DNA from: Prosthecobacter sp.
Lineage (GTDB): Bacteria; Verrucomicrobiota; Verrucomicrobiia; Verrucomicrobiales; Verrucomicrobiaceae
Direction of reading: 5' to 3'
DNA length: 64,000 nucleotides
Assembly: GCF_034366625.1 (NCBI RefSeq)
Contig: NZ_JAXMIH010000006.1
Location: 186,001-250,000, forward strand
The notes beneath the pieces are model-generated. The model saw nothing but the letters and a program-made list of their open reading frames with translations, had not been told where the DNA came from and did not search any database. Below are positions 40,570-48,594 of this stretch, piece after piece. The first letter of the stretch is position 1, and each line of letters begins with the position of its first letter. Both the position numbers and the translations under genes were made by a program.

Positions 40570-40650
40570 GGCGAATGCTCGGAGCGACACATAACGATGC
40601 GGCCTGTGAAACCAACCACAACCGCACAGGCAAACCAAACACCCCCACCC

Positions 40651-41178
40651 ATGAAAGCCAACACCATCACCCGCTTCTCCACCACCACGCTCGCCTTGTG
40701 CGGCCTGTTCCTGCTCGGCTCCCACAGCCAGGCGGCCGAGAAAGACACCCTGAACTCCGCCGATGTGAAATTCGTCAAGCATGAAGCCGCCGCTGGCATG
40801 GCTGTCGTCAAACTGGCCGGACTCAGTGCGCAGAAAGCCAGTCGGGCCGACGTCAAGGCCTTCGCCGAGATGCTCGTCACCGAGCATACCAAGGCCAACG
40901 AGGAGCTGACCAAACTGGCGTCCACCAAGGGCGTGGAACTCTCCGCCGTCATCGACCCCAAGCATGCCGAGACCTTCCAGAAGCTGGAAAAGACCGAAAG
41001 CGCTGACTTCGACAAAGCATTCCTCGCTGAAATGACCAGCGGTCACAAAAAGTGCGTCAGCAACTTTGAAGACGCCGCCAAGGACTCCAAGGACAGCGAT
41101 CTGAAAATGTGGGCGGAGAAGATGCTCCCCACGCTCAAAACCCATCTCGAACAGGCCAAGGAACTCGCTTCCAAGTAA
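40651..41178 (+). CDS. Exported DUF4142 protein
   Basis: A 175-residue protein with a signal peptide ending SHSQA. The helical DUF4142 domain begins DVKFVKHEAAAGMAVVKLAGLSAQKA and has the family EMLVTEHTKANEELTKLA motif, which is ferritin-like in helix layout. The body is rich in Lys and Glu. DUF4142 proteins are periplasmic and stress-induced in several phyla; the mechanism is unknown. It is monocistronic, between a box and a strong terminator. Confidence 0.87.
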   Translation: MKANTITRFSTTTLALCGLFLLGSHSQAAEKDTLNSADVKFVKHEAAAGMAVVKLAGLSAQKASRADVKAFAEMLVTEHTKANEELTKLASTKGVELSAVIDPKHAETFQKLEKTESADFDKAFLAEMTSGHKKCVSNFEDAAKDSKDSDLKMWAEKMLPTLKTHLEQAKELASK

Positions 41179-41296
41179 CCTGGCAGGAAGCGCGGTTGCG
41201 CAGCACGTGGTCCGGGAGGCCGCGACTGCGCAACCCACTTCGCCTGACATTCACCCCCCAAAACCGAACAGGCCGGTCTAAACCTCCGGTCTGGCT

Positions 41297-41336
41297 GTGA
41301 CAGTCGCGGCTCACTGAGCCCGACTGTCACTTTTTT
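41297..41336 (+). terminator. Rho-independent terminator after the DUF4142 gene
   Basis: GTGACAGTCG (41297-41306) pairs perfectly with CGACTGTCAC (41321-41330). An inner GGCTC/GAGCC stem extends it, and six T residues follow. Confidence 0.93.
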
Positions 41337-41392
41337 GGTGGAGATCCCAAGAGAACCGCAACGCCCGACAACTCAGCTTTCCCCTTCCTTCC

Positions 41393-41836
41393 ATGACCGC
41401 CACAGACCAGACCATCGACACCTGCAACGCGCTGCTGCGCGATGAAATCACCGCCGTCGAGACTTACACCCAGGCGATCGAAAAATTCGACTCCGACGCC
41501 ACCGACGCTGTGCTGGAGAGCATCCGTAATGATCATCGGGTCAATGCCTTCGAGCTGCACAAGCTCGTGTCTGACAGCGGCGCGGAACCTTCCGGCAGCT
41601 CCGGCGCATGGGGCGGTTTTGTTCAGGCGCTGGAGAATGCGACCACACTCCTCGGCGAATCTCCGGCCTTGAAAGCTCTGCAAGCCGGCGAGGAGAACGG
41701 CATCAGCCAGTATGAAAACGCGCTTGCCAACGCGGACGTCTCCGAGGCGGCCAAAATGCTGATCAAACGCACCTTGCTCCCCTCGCTCTCAGGCCACCTG
41801 ATCGAACTGCAGCAGCGCCGGGATCGTGCTGCATAA
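41393..41836 (+). CDS. DUF2383 (PA2169-type) four-helix-bundle protein
   Basis: A 147-residue cytoplasmic protein. IDTCNALLRDEITAVETYTQAIEKF and ESIRNDHRVNAFELHKLV are typical of DUF2383/PA2169 ferritin-like bundles, and EENGISQYENALAN gives the second helical pair. Glutamates and histidines (E18, E23, H48 and H56 region) could bind metal, but that is unproven. No box precedes it, unlike its neighbours. Confidence 0.82.
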   Translation: MTATDQTIDTCNALLRDEITAVETYTQAIEKFDSDATDAVLESIRNDHRVNAFELHKLVSDSGAEPSGSSGAWGGFVQALENATTLLGESPALKALQAGEENGISQYENALANADVSEAAKMLIKRTLLPSLSGHLIELQQRRDRAA

Positions 41837-41863
41837 CGACCTGATCCAAGCTCACTGAGGGTC

Positions 41864-41877
41864 GGGTTTCACCCCAT
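41864..41877 (+). promoter_or_regulatory. Stress-island box upstream of the cardiolipin synthase unit
   Basis: GTCGGGTTTCACCCCATGG with CCTAGCC at 21-27 nt. ATGs lie at 30 nt and 63 nt. The first would fall upstream of the predicted transcription start, so the second is favoured. Confidence 0.7.
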
Positions 41878-41939
41878 GGAGAATGCCTCCGGTGCGGCCT
41901 AGCCTGATGAGCTGGAACCCACCGCTTGCAGCAAACATC

Positions 41940-43205
41940 ATGTGGCCGGTCATTCTTATCACCATCGTGATCACGATTGTGCTCACGATCGTGTTTCTCA
42001 ATCTGCGCACGGGCGAGAAACAGATCCGCTATGCGGTTCAGCATGAATTCACGGTGACGGACCCGCAGTTCCTCCGCAGCATGGGTCAGTTGCTTGGGCC
42101 GGCCATCCTGCCCGGCAACCGCATCAGGGCCCTGCACAATGGCGATCAAATTTTCCCCGCGATGCTGGCCGCCATTCGCGGCGCCCGGCAAACCATCACC
42201 CTTGAAACCTACATCTACTGGTCGGGTGAGATTGGCGGGAAGTTTTCCGACGCCTTGAGCGAACGCGCCCGCTCCGGTGTGAAAGTCCATGTGATGCTCG
42301 ATTGGGCAGGCTGCAGCCGAATCAAAGCGAAATACCTGGAGGAAATGAAAGCCGCCGGAGTCGAGGTGGAGCGTTATCATCCGATCCACTGGCATACGCT
42401 GGCACGCATCAACAACCGCACGCACCGCAAACTGCTCGTGGTGGACGGCCTGATGGGCTTCGCCGGCGGCATCGGCATCGCCGACCAGTGGACGGGCCAC
42501 GCCGAATCCAAAGACCACTGGCGTGATTCCCACTTCCAACTCGAAGGCCCGGCGGTGGCACAGATGCAGGCCGCTTTCACCGACAACTGGATCAAGACCC
42601 GTGCCAGGGTGCTGTTTGGCCCTGAATACTTTCCTGAGCTGTCACCTGTGGGCGACAGCCTCGCGCAGGTCTTCAAAAGCTCGCGCGGGGAAGGCAGCGA
42701 AAGTGTGCGCCTGATGTATCTGCTTTCCATTGCCTCGGCGGCGCGCAGCATCCGCCTCCAGGCCGCTTATTTTGTGCCGGATGACCTGACCATCGCGACG
42801 TTCATCAGCGCGCGCCGCCGCGGCGTGAAGATTGAGATCATCCTGCCTGGTCTGCATACCGACGAGCACTGGGTGCAGCACGCCTCCCACCATCTATGGA
42901 ACGACCTGCTGGATGCCGGGATCGAGATCTATGAATACCAGCCCACCATGTATCACTGCAAGGTCTTCATCGTGGATGAGATCTGGGTTTCCGTTGGCTC
43001 CACCAATTTCGATGACCGTTCCTTCCGGCTGAACGACGAGGTGAACCTGAACATCTACGATGCCGCCTTTGCCGCTGAGCAGGTCCAGATCTTCGAGCAG
43101 GACCTCGGCAAATCACGCCGGGTGACCCGTGCGGAGTTCAAGAACCGTTCCGCCACAGGAAAAATCTGCGACCGGCTCGCACTCACGCTGCGACGTCAGT
43201 TGTGA
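41940..43205 (+). CDS. Cardiolipin synthase-like phospholipase D family protein
   Basis: From 41940 the protein has 421 residues; an in-frame ATG at 41907 would add 11. One N-terminal transmembrane helix (VILITIVITIVLTIVFL) precedes two PLD motifs, HRKLLVVDGLMGFAGG (about 161) and HCKVFIVDEIWVSVGSTNFD (about 338). It would condense phosphatidylglycerol to cardiolipin at the inner membrane. It leads a four-gene envelope unit with L,D-transpeptidase, AI-2E and BrkB genes spaced by 6-20 nt. Confidence 0.87.
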   Translation: MWPVILITIVITIVLTIVFLNLRTGEKQIRYAVQHEFTVTDPQFLRSMGQLLGPAILPGNRIRALHNGDQIFPAMLAAIRGARQTITLETYIYWSGEIGGKFSDALSERARSGVKVHVMLDWAGCSRIKAKYLEEMKAAGVEVERYHPIHWHTLARINNRTHRKLLVVDGLMGFAGGIGIADQWTGHAESKDHWRDSHFQLEGPAVAQMQAAFTDNWIKTRARVLFGPEYFPELSPVGDSLAQVFKSSRGEGSESVRLMYLLSIASAARSIRLQAAYFVPDDLTIATFISARRRGVKIEIILPGLHTDEHWVQHASHHLWNDLLDAGIEIYEYQPTMYHCKVFIVDEIWVSVGSTNFDDRSFRLNDEVNLNIYDAAFAAEQVQIFEQDLGKSRRVTRAEFKNRSATGKICDRLALTLRRQL

Positions 43206-43225
43206 GATCCCATCCACAAACCCTC

Positions 43226-44272
43226 ATGAAAACCCACACATTCAACATCATGGCGACAGTCTCCCTGCTCGCCCTCGTCAACAGCTTCACCCTGGCCGGA
43301 GAGCCGGAGAAAAAGGACGCCGTCCCGCGCACCAAGGCAGAGATGGAGGCTGCCACGCGTCTCCAGATTTTTCTCGACCGCGCGGAGTTCGCCCCGGGCA
43401 AGATCGACGGCCACTACGGTCAGTTCACCGTGAAGGCACTGGCGTTGTTCCGCCAGTCACGTGGAGAGAAAGCGGCACCACCTCCAGAAAAGCCTGACAC
43501 AGCACCTGATGTGAGTGGAATCGACCTCAGCAGTGTAGATCCGCTCTTTCTGGCCTACACGGTGACTGAGGCCGACCTGAAAAACCTCGGGAACGTGCCG
43601 GATGAGGTGCCAGCACAGGCAAAGCTCAAGATGCTGACCTATCAAACCGCCGCTGAGGCCATCGCGGAGAAATTTCACACCGATGTGGATTTCCTGACGG
43701 AGCTCAATCCTGGCAAAACCAAGGAGATCCAAGCTGGTGACACACTCAGCGTGCCCAATGTCGAACCCTTTGATCTCACCACGGTGAAGGATTTGAAACC
43801 CGGCGGCGAACTAGCGGCCAATGATCTCGACGATGAGGCCGAAGCCAAGGATGAGCCCACGGAGACCAAGACCGCGGTAAAAATCGACACGCAGACCAGC
43901 ATGTTGACGGTGCATGAGGAAGGGAAGCTCATCGCCGCCTATCCCGTGACGATCGGGTCTGAGCAGACCGAGTCACCTTTGGGCGACTGGAAAGTACGCG
44001 GTGTCGCGAAGATGCCGAATTTCCGCCATGACAAGGCGATGCTGAACAAAGGCGAGCGCAGCGATGAGTTTCACATTCTCCCGCCCGGTCCGAACAATCC
44101 GGCGGGTGTCATCTGGATCGCGCTGAACAAGAAAGGCATGGGCCTGCATGGCACCAGTGACCCCGACAGCATCGGCCGCTCCGCCAGTCACGGCTGTGTG
44201 CGGCTGGCAAACTGGGACGTGACCAGGCTCGCAGGCAAAATCAAAGCTGGTGTGCCGGTGGCAATTCACTAA
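43226..44272 (+). CDS. L,D-transpeptidase with N-terminal peptidoglycan-binding and LysM-like regions
   Basis: A 348-residue exported protein (signal MATVSLLALVNSFTLAGEP region). A peptidoglycan-binding-like segment (RLQIFLDRAEFAPGKIDGHYGQFTVKALALF) comes first. A LysM-like part (YQTAAEAIAEKFHTDVDFLTELNPG...IQAGDTLSVPN) follows, and then the YkuD domain with GMGLHGTSDPDSIGRSASHGCVRL. This is the usual periplasmic wall-crosslinking layout. It lies 20 nt after the cardiolipin synthase gene. Confidence 0.87.
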   Translation: MKTHTFNIMATVSLLALVNSFTLAGEPEKKDAVPRTKAEMEAATRLQIFLDRAEFAPGKIDGHYGQFTVKALALFRQSRGEKAAPPPEKPDTAPDVSGIDLSSVDPLFLAYTVTEADLKNLGNVPDEVPAQAKLKMLTYQTAAEAIAEKFHTDVDFLTELNPGKTKEIQAGDTLSVPNVEPFDLTTVKDLKPGGELAANDLDDEAEAKDEPTETKTAVKIDTQTSMLTVHEEGKLIAAYPVTIGSEQTESPLGDWKVRGVAKMPNFRHDKAMLNKGERSDEFHILPPGPNNPAGVIWIALNKKGMGLHGTSDPDSIGRSASHGCVRLANWDVTRLAGKIKAGVPVAIH

Positions 44273-44290
44273 AGCGCCAAACACCGAATC

Positions 44291-45412
44291 ATGGAGAACA
44301 ACGCACCACCACCACCCAGCAGCCAGGCAGCGGATGAAGAAATCCCACCGCAGCAGGTGGAACTGCACATTCCCTGGATCACCTTCGTCAAGGTGGCCGC
44401 CGCCTTGCTGGCCGCCTATGCCGTGTATGTGCTGTGGTCGCTGCTGCTGCTCGTTTTCCTGGCCCTGTTTCTGGCGGTGACTCTGCACGCCTTTGTGGAC
44501 TGGCTGGATGCCAGGGGCATGAAGCACTGGGGCAGCCTGCTGATCGTGATCGGCGGACTCCTGACGGTGCTTGGCATCGGCATCGCGCTCATCATTCCCG
44601 CGTTGATCGAGCAGGCGGATGCCTTCAGCAAAAATCTCCCGCAACTGCACGAGGATGCGCTCAACCAGCTTCCCGTGGGCAGCGGCATTCGTGAGAGCAT
44701 CCAGAGTCTGCTGGACAGCGTGAGCTGGTCAGAGGCGAGCACTTGGTTTGGCCATTTCGTGTCCGCAGGCGGCATTGCTCTCAGCGGGATCTCGCAGATC
44801 ACACTGCTGCTCGTGATCGCCATTTATCTGCTCATCGATGGGCACAAGACCTATGACTGGCTGCTGGCCTTCTTCTCACCGTTGAAGCGTGCGAAGCTCC
44901 GCCTCACGGCCAGCGAAGTCTCCCAGGTGATTTTTGGTTATGTCGCCGGGCAGGTCATCACCTCATTGCTGGTGATGGTGTGTTCCTTTGCCGTGCTCAG
45001 CCTGCTGCATGTGCCTGGAGCGCTGATGCTTGCGATCCTGGCGGGTGTTTTCGACATCCTGCCCATCCTCGGCTTCTTCATCGCCACGGCACCCGCCTTC
45101 CTGCTGGCGCTGAGTGTGTCGCCACAGACGGCTTTCATCGTCCTGGGGCTCTACATGCTGCTTCAACTGATCGAGAACTACCTCATCGTGCCCATGATCT
45201 ATGGGAAGAACCTGCGTGTTTCCACACTCACCGTGCTGCTCGGCCTGCTGGCCGGCGCGTTGCTCGCGGGCATTCCTGGAGCACTCGCGGCGCTGCCAAT
45301 CATCGCCTCCTACGCCGCGATCGAGCGCATCTGGCTGAAGCCTTTCCTGCGCGATGGTGTCTCCGAAAAGCATGAACTGCAAAAGGACCTGCATTTCGGC
45401 GAGAAGGACTGA
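44291..45412 (+). CDS. AI-2E family transporter (YdiK/PerM-like)
   Basis: A 373-residue membrane protein with about eight transmembrane segments. A hydrophilic acidic N-terminus is followed by TFVKVAAALLAAYAVYVLWSLLLLVFLALFLA. The family features FGYVAGQVITSLLVMV, LAILAGVFDILPILGFF and ENYLIVPMIYGKNLRVSTLTVLL are all present. The family includes AI-2 exporters and Na+/H+ antiporters, so the substrate is open. It is third in the envelope unit. Confidence 0.88.
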   Translation: MENNAPPPPSSQAADEEIPPQQVELHIPWITFVKVAAALLAAYAVYVLWSLLLLVFLALFLAVTLHAFVDWLDARGMKHWGSLLIVIGGLLTVLGIGIALIIPALIEQADAFSKNLPQLHEDALNQLPVGSGIRESIQSLLDSVSWSEASTWFGHFVSAGGIALSGISQITLLLVIAIYLLIDGHKTYDWLLAFFSPLKRAKLRLTASEVSQVIFGYVAGQVITSLLVMVCSFAVLSLLHVPGALMLAILAGVFDILPILGFFIATAPAFLLALSVSPQTAFIVLGLYMLLQLIENYLIVPMIYGKNLRVSTLTVLLGLLAGALLAGIPGALAALPIIASYAAIERIWLKPFLRDGVSEKHELQKDLHFGEKD

Positions 45413-45418
45413 CCTGCG

Positions 45419-46282
45419 ATGAAAATCTTCTTTTCGCTGCTCCGCGAGACGTTCCGCCAATGGGACGCGCACCGCGTGCCGAAGATGGGCGCGGCGTTGT
45501 CCTTCTACACGGTCTTCTCGCTGGCTCCGCTCGCCATCCTCGTGCTTTCGCTGGTCAGTCTGGCGGTGGAGCGCGACGCGGCGCGCGCGGAAATCGTCGG
45601 GCAGTTCAGAAACTTTGTCGGCCATGAGGGCGCGGAGGTGATGGAGATGATTCTGACCAAGACCGGCGTGGAGCACACGGGGATCCTCGGCACGGTCATC
45701 GGCTTTGTGGTGCTGCTGATCGGCGCTTCCGGCGTGTTCGGTGAGCTGCAGGATTCGCTGAATCAGATCTGGGGAGTCTCCTCCAAGCGCCACCCGGTTT
45801 TCATCCTGGTGAAGGAGCGTGTCTTCTCCTTCGCGATGGTTTTCGTCATGGGGTTCCTCATGCTCGTCTCGTTCATGTTTTCCGCCGCCATCGCGGCGGC
45901 GGGCAACTACCTGCACGGGCGCTACCCCGGCCTGGACGGTCCGTGGGAATGGGGCAACGCCGTGATCTCGCTGCTGGTGATCGCGCTGTTGTTTGCGCTG
46001 ATCTTTCGCCTTGTCCCTGACGCACGCATCACCTGGCGGGATGTGTGGCCCGGCGCTTTGATCGCCGCCGTGCTGTTCGAGGTGGGGAAGTTCATTCTCG
46101 GGTTCTACTTCGGACGCAGCGCCATCGCCTCCAGCTACGGTGCGGCGGGATCTCTCATCATCATCCTGGTCTGGGTGTTCTACTCCGCGCAGATCCTGTT
46201 CTTCGGCGCGGCCTTCACCCGGGTTTACGCCATGCGTTTCGGCTCGCACCGGGATGATGAAGCGGCGGTGATCGCAGGCTGA
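45419..46282 (+). CDS. YihY/BrkB family inner-membrane protein
   Basis: A 287-residue protein with six transmembrane segments. The N-terminal KMGAALSFYTVFSLAPLAILVLSLVS, then GVFGELQDSLNQIWGV, and the C-terminal SSYGAAGSLIIILVWVFYSAQILFFGAAFTRVYA are all diagnostic of the family. The function is uncertain; the family was once misnamed RNase BN. It is last in the unit. A frameshifted copy of its final 110 bp lies at 47188-47300. Confidence 0.88.
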   Translation: MKIFFSLLRETFRQWDAHRVPKMGAALSFYTVFSLAPLAILVLSLVSLAVERDAARAEIVGQFRNFVGHEGAEVMEMILTKTGVEHTGILGTVIGFVVLLIGASGVFGELQDSLNQIWGVSSKRHPVFILVKERVFSFAMVFVMGFLMLVSFMFSAAIAAAGNYLHGRYPGLDGPWEWGNAVISLLVIALLFALIFRLVPDARITWRDVWPGALIAAVLFEVGKFILGFYFGRSAIASSYGAAGSLIIILVWVFYSAQILFFGAAFTRVYAMRFGSHRDDEAAVIAG

Positions 46283-46299
46283 GCCGGCTTTCCATGCGT

Positions 46300-46315
46300 G
46301 GGGTTAACACCCCAT
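46300..46315 (+). promoter_or_regulatory. Stress-island box between brkB-like gene and 46424 gene
   Basis: GTGGGGTTAACACCCCATGG with GCATGATAC at 23-31 nt. The start codon is 109 nt downstream. It begins 18 nt after the BrkB stop and was apparently duplicated together with the BrkB tail (see 47340). Confidence 0.7.
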
Positions 46316-46423
46316 GGCCAATGCGGAGCATTTGGCTGCATGATACAACATCATCTGGCGGCCCCCTGAAAATTTCGCCAGCCCGGTCAACAGCGCGCAT
46401 CGGAACACCGCACATCCCATGGT

Positions 46424-47134
46424 ATGAAAACAACCAACACATCCCACCTGTTAAACAGCCTGGAAACCGGTCTCCGCACGGACTCCTCGCAACTGATCGG
46501 CCTTGAGAGAAATCTGGCCTCGATGCTGCATCGCTCACGCAGGCTCGGCGCGGAGTACGGCTCGCCCGGCGACTGGATTACGAGCTGTCACCAGCAGTGG
46601 GACAACATCGAGAACATCCTGCAACGAATCAGCGGGCGGATGGATGAAATGCATGACGCCATCGCCAGCAGCAACCATGACCGCCTCAACACGGCATGGG
46701 ATGCCTGCGAAACCATTGAATCCGAAGAGATCGAACTGGTTGGCGAGCTGAGTTCCTTGCGGACACACGCGATTCAACTGAATGAAGCCGCCAGAAATGA
46801 TTGGAACATGCTGACGCTCGTGATCGAGTTTCATGTGAATACCATTCATGCCTGTTCCCAGGCCGTGCGAGTCAGGCTGGAGCTCCTGAAAGAGAATTCC
46901 AGGAATGAAGACGATGGCGGTGTTCCAAACAGCCCGTCCCCGGGCCGTCCCGGTGCGGGCGGAATGGATGCGGCAACCTGCACGTGGACATTCGACAAGG
47001 CGGCCATCGAGATCGAACAGGAACAACACCAGGTGCTGGGTTTTGTGGATGACGTGAAAGCCCTGTTCATGTGGGTCGAAACACCTGAGGAGCGGGTGAA
47101 TCAAAATCGATCCTTGTCGGGCTGGCATGCCTGA
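46424..47134 (+). CDS. Helical protein of unknown function, paralogue of 36774
   Basis: A 236-residue soluble helical protein (MKTTNTSHLLNSLETGLRTD...). The WITSCHQQWDNIENILQRIS segment parallels WHADWQQHWDIFEAVLRRIS at 36774, and the C-terminal IEIEQEQHQVLGFVDDVKALFMWVETPEERV is shared. A 30-residue Gly/Pro/Asn linker is unique to this copy. Only this paralogue has a box. No known domain. Confidence 0.72.
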   Translation: MKTTNTSHLLNSLETGLRTDSSQLIGLERNLASMLHRSRRLGAEYGSPGDWITSCHQQWDNIENILQRISGRMDEMHDAIASSNHDRLNTAWDACETIESEEIELVGELSSLRTHAIQLNEAARNDWNMLTLVIEFHVNTIHACSQAVRVRLELLKENSRNEDDGGVPNSPSPGRPGAGGMDAATCTWTFDKAAIEIEQEQHQVLGFVDDVKALFMWVETPEERVNQNRSLSGWHA

Positions 47135-47187
47135 GATGGCACGCAACACAGCGAGCTGGAGGCCAGCTACAACGCGAATGCTTTTTG

Positions 47188-47300
47188 CTCATCATCCTTG
47201 GTCTGGATGTTCTATTCCGCGCAGATCCTGAACCTGTTTTTGGGCGTGGCATTCACACGCGTTTACGCCGTGCATTTCGGGATCACACCGGAGCGATGAA
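47188..47300 (+). pseudogene. Frameshifted remnant of the BrkB-like gene 3' end
   Basis: CTCATCATCC, GTTCTATTCCGCGCAGATCC, TTCACACGCGTTTACGCCGTG and CATTTCGGGATCACACC follow the end of the gene at 45419 base by base (about 46155-46260), with small indels that destroy the frame. It stands 40 nt before a box, as the intact gene stands 18 nt before the box at 46300. Confidence 0.8.
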
Positions 47301-47339
47301 GACACGTTGAAAGCGTGATCACCTTTTCCCTCCACGCGT

Positions 47340-47354
47340 GGGGTTACACCCCAT
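47340..47354 (+). promoter_or_regulatory. Stress-island box upstream of the 47465 PRC/BON gene
   Basis: GTGGGGTTACACCCCATGG with CCATGATCC at 22-30 nt. The start codon is 111 nt downstream. The surrounding bases GCGTGGGGTTA...ACCCCATGG and a following CATGAT are shared with the 46300 box. Confidence 0.72.
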
Positions 47355-47464
47355 GGTGACTGCGGGATGCCAGCGCCATGATCCTGTATCAATAAAGCTT
47401 CCGAGGCTGCCGCACACGCGGCCCACCCCACGAAGCATCACCCAGAAAAAAACAAAGGACTCGT

Positions 47465-48475
47465 ATGAAACTCAAACTCAACTTTATCACCAGCGCTCTC
47501 GCTGCATCATGCTTCTGCCTGCAAGCACAGGGGGCGCCTGCTGTGGAAATGCCGCCTGTTTACGTGGAAGGAACACGGAAGATACCCAAAGCCAATGGAG
47601 ACCTCTACCGGCAGGTGGAAAGTTCCACGGAACTCATCGGGTTGGAAGTCTGGAACCTCCAGAATGAAAAACTCGGTAAAATCAAATCCATCACTGCTGA
47701 CCTCGAAAATGCACGCCTGGTCGAGGTGGTCGTCGCTTCCGGTGGCGGCTTTTTCGGCGTCGGTGGCAAAACCACGTCAGTCCTCCCTCGCGCACTCAAG
47801 CTTGATGAAACCGGAGATGTGATGCGTCTTGATATGAGCAAGGCGCGTTTCGATGCCGCATCCAGCTCCAAGACTGCCGGGCATGTCCAGACGACCGAGT
47901 CCATCCTCGGCCTGCAAATCCATAACACGAAGGGCCAGTATTTGGGCAAGGTAGGCAGCCTGATGATGGATCTGCCCCAGGGTCGGATCATTCAGGTCGT
48001 GAATGTGACTCAAGCCATGGGCGGCGACAACAGCTACGTCATTCAGCCAAGTGCGTTGCGCTACAATACAAAGCGCAATGGTCTCGTGCTGGATCAATCC
48101 TTTGCGGAACTCAAGGACGAGCCGCACTTCAAGTGGGTCGGCTCCCATAACAAAGCCTTTCAGCAGGAGTTCGCAAACAACGCGCAAAATGGCACTGCTG
48201 GCAAAGCCATCGCGATGGGGCATGGACAGAATCTCCGCGATGCGCAGAAAACCAGCCGCATCGAACTGGCCATCAAGACCAATTCCAGTCTCTCACACCA
48301 TGCCAGAAACGTGAAAGTCGCCACACTTAACTCCCAGACCACGCTGCGCGGCCATGTAAACACTGCCGAGGGCAAGCGGAAGATCGGCGTGATCGCCGCA
48401 GAGGAAGGCAAGCCGGAGAATGTGAGCAATCTCCTTGTCGTGAGGGCATTGTCCGGCCGCACTTCAAGCGAATAA
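47465..48475 (+). CDS. Secreted PRC-barrel / BON domain protein (long form, second copy)
   Basis: A 336-residue close paralogue of 21460. It has a signal peptide (ALAASCFCLQAQG), a first PRC-barrel (ELIGLEVWNLQNEKLGKIKSI), a second (LGLQIHNTKGQYLGKVGSLMMDL) and a C-terminal BON domain (VKVATLNSQTTLRGHVNTAEGK). It lacks the 30-residue segment between the barrels found in the other copy. The two share long identical stretches, so the duplication is not ancient. Confidence 0.83.
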   Translation: MKLKLNFITSALAASCFCLQAQGAPAVEMPPVYVEGTRKIPKANGDLYRQVESSTELIGLEVWNLQNEKLGKIKSITADLENARLVEVVVASGGGFFGVGGKTTSVLPRALKLDETGDVMRLDMSKARFDAASSSKTAGHVQTTESILGLQIHNTKGQYLGKVGSLMMDLPQGRIIQVVNVTQAMGGDNSYVIQPSALRYNTKRNGLVLDQSFAELKDEPHFKWVGSHNKAFQQEFANNAQNGTAGKAIAMGHGQNLRDAQKTSRIELAIKTNSSLSHHARNVKVATLNSQTTLRGHVNTAEGKRKIGVIAAEEGKPENVSNLLVVRALSGRTSSE

Positions 48476-48594
48476 GTTCGCCCGCCATTTTGCTTCAACA
48501 TCAGCCGGAGGTTGGAAACAGCCTCCGGCATGTTATTGGGTTGTCTTGAGGCGCTGGTCGGGATTGCAGACTGAACGCCGCTCCTTCCCTTCCA

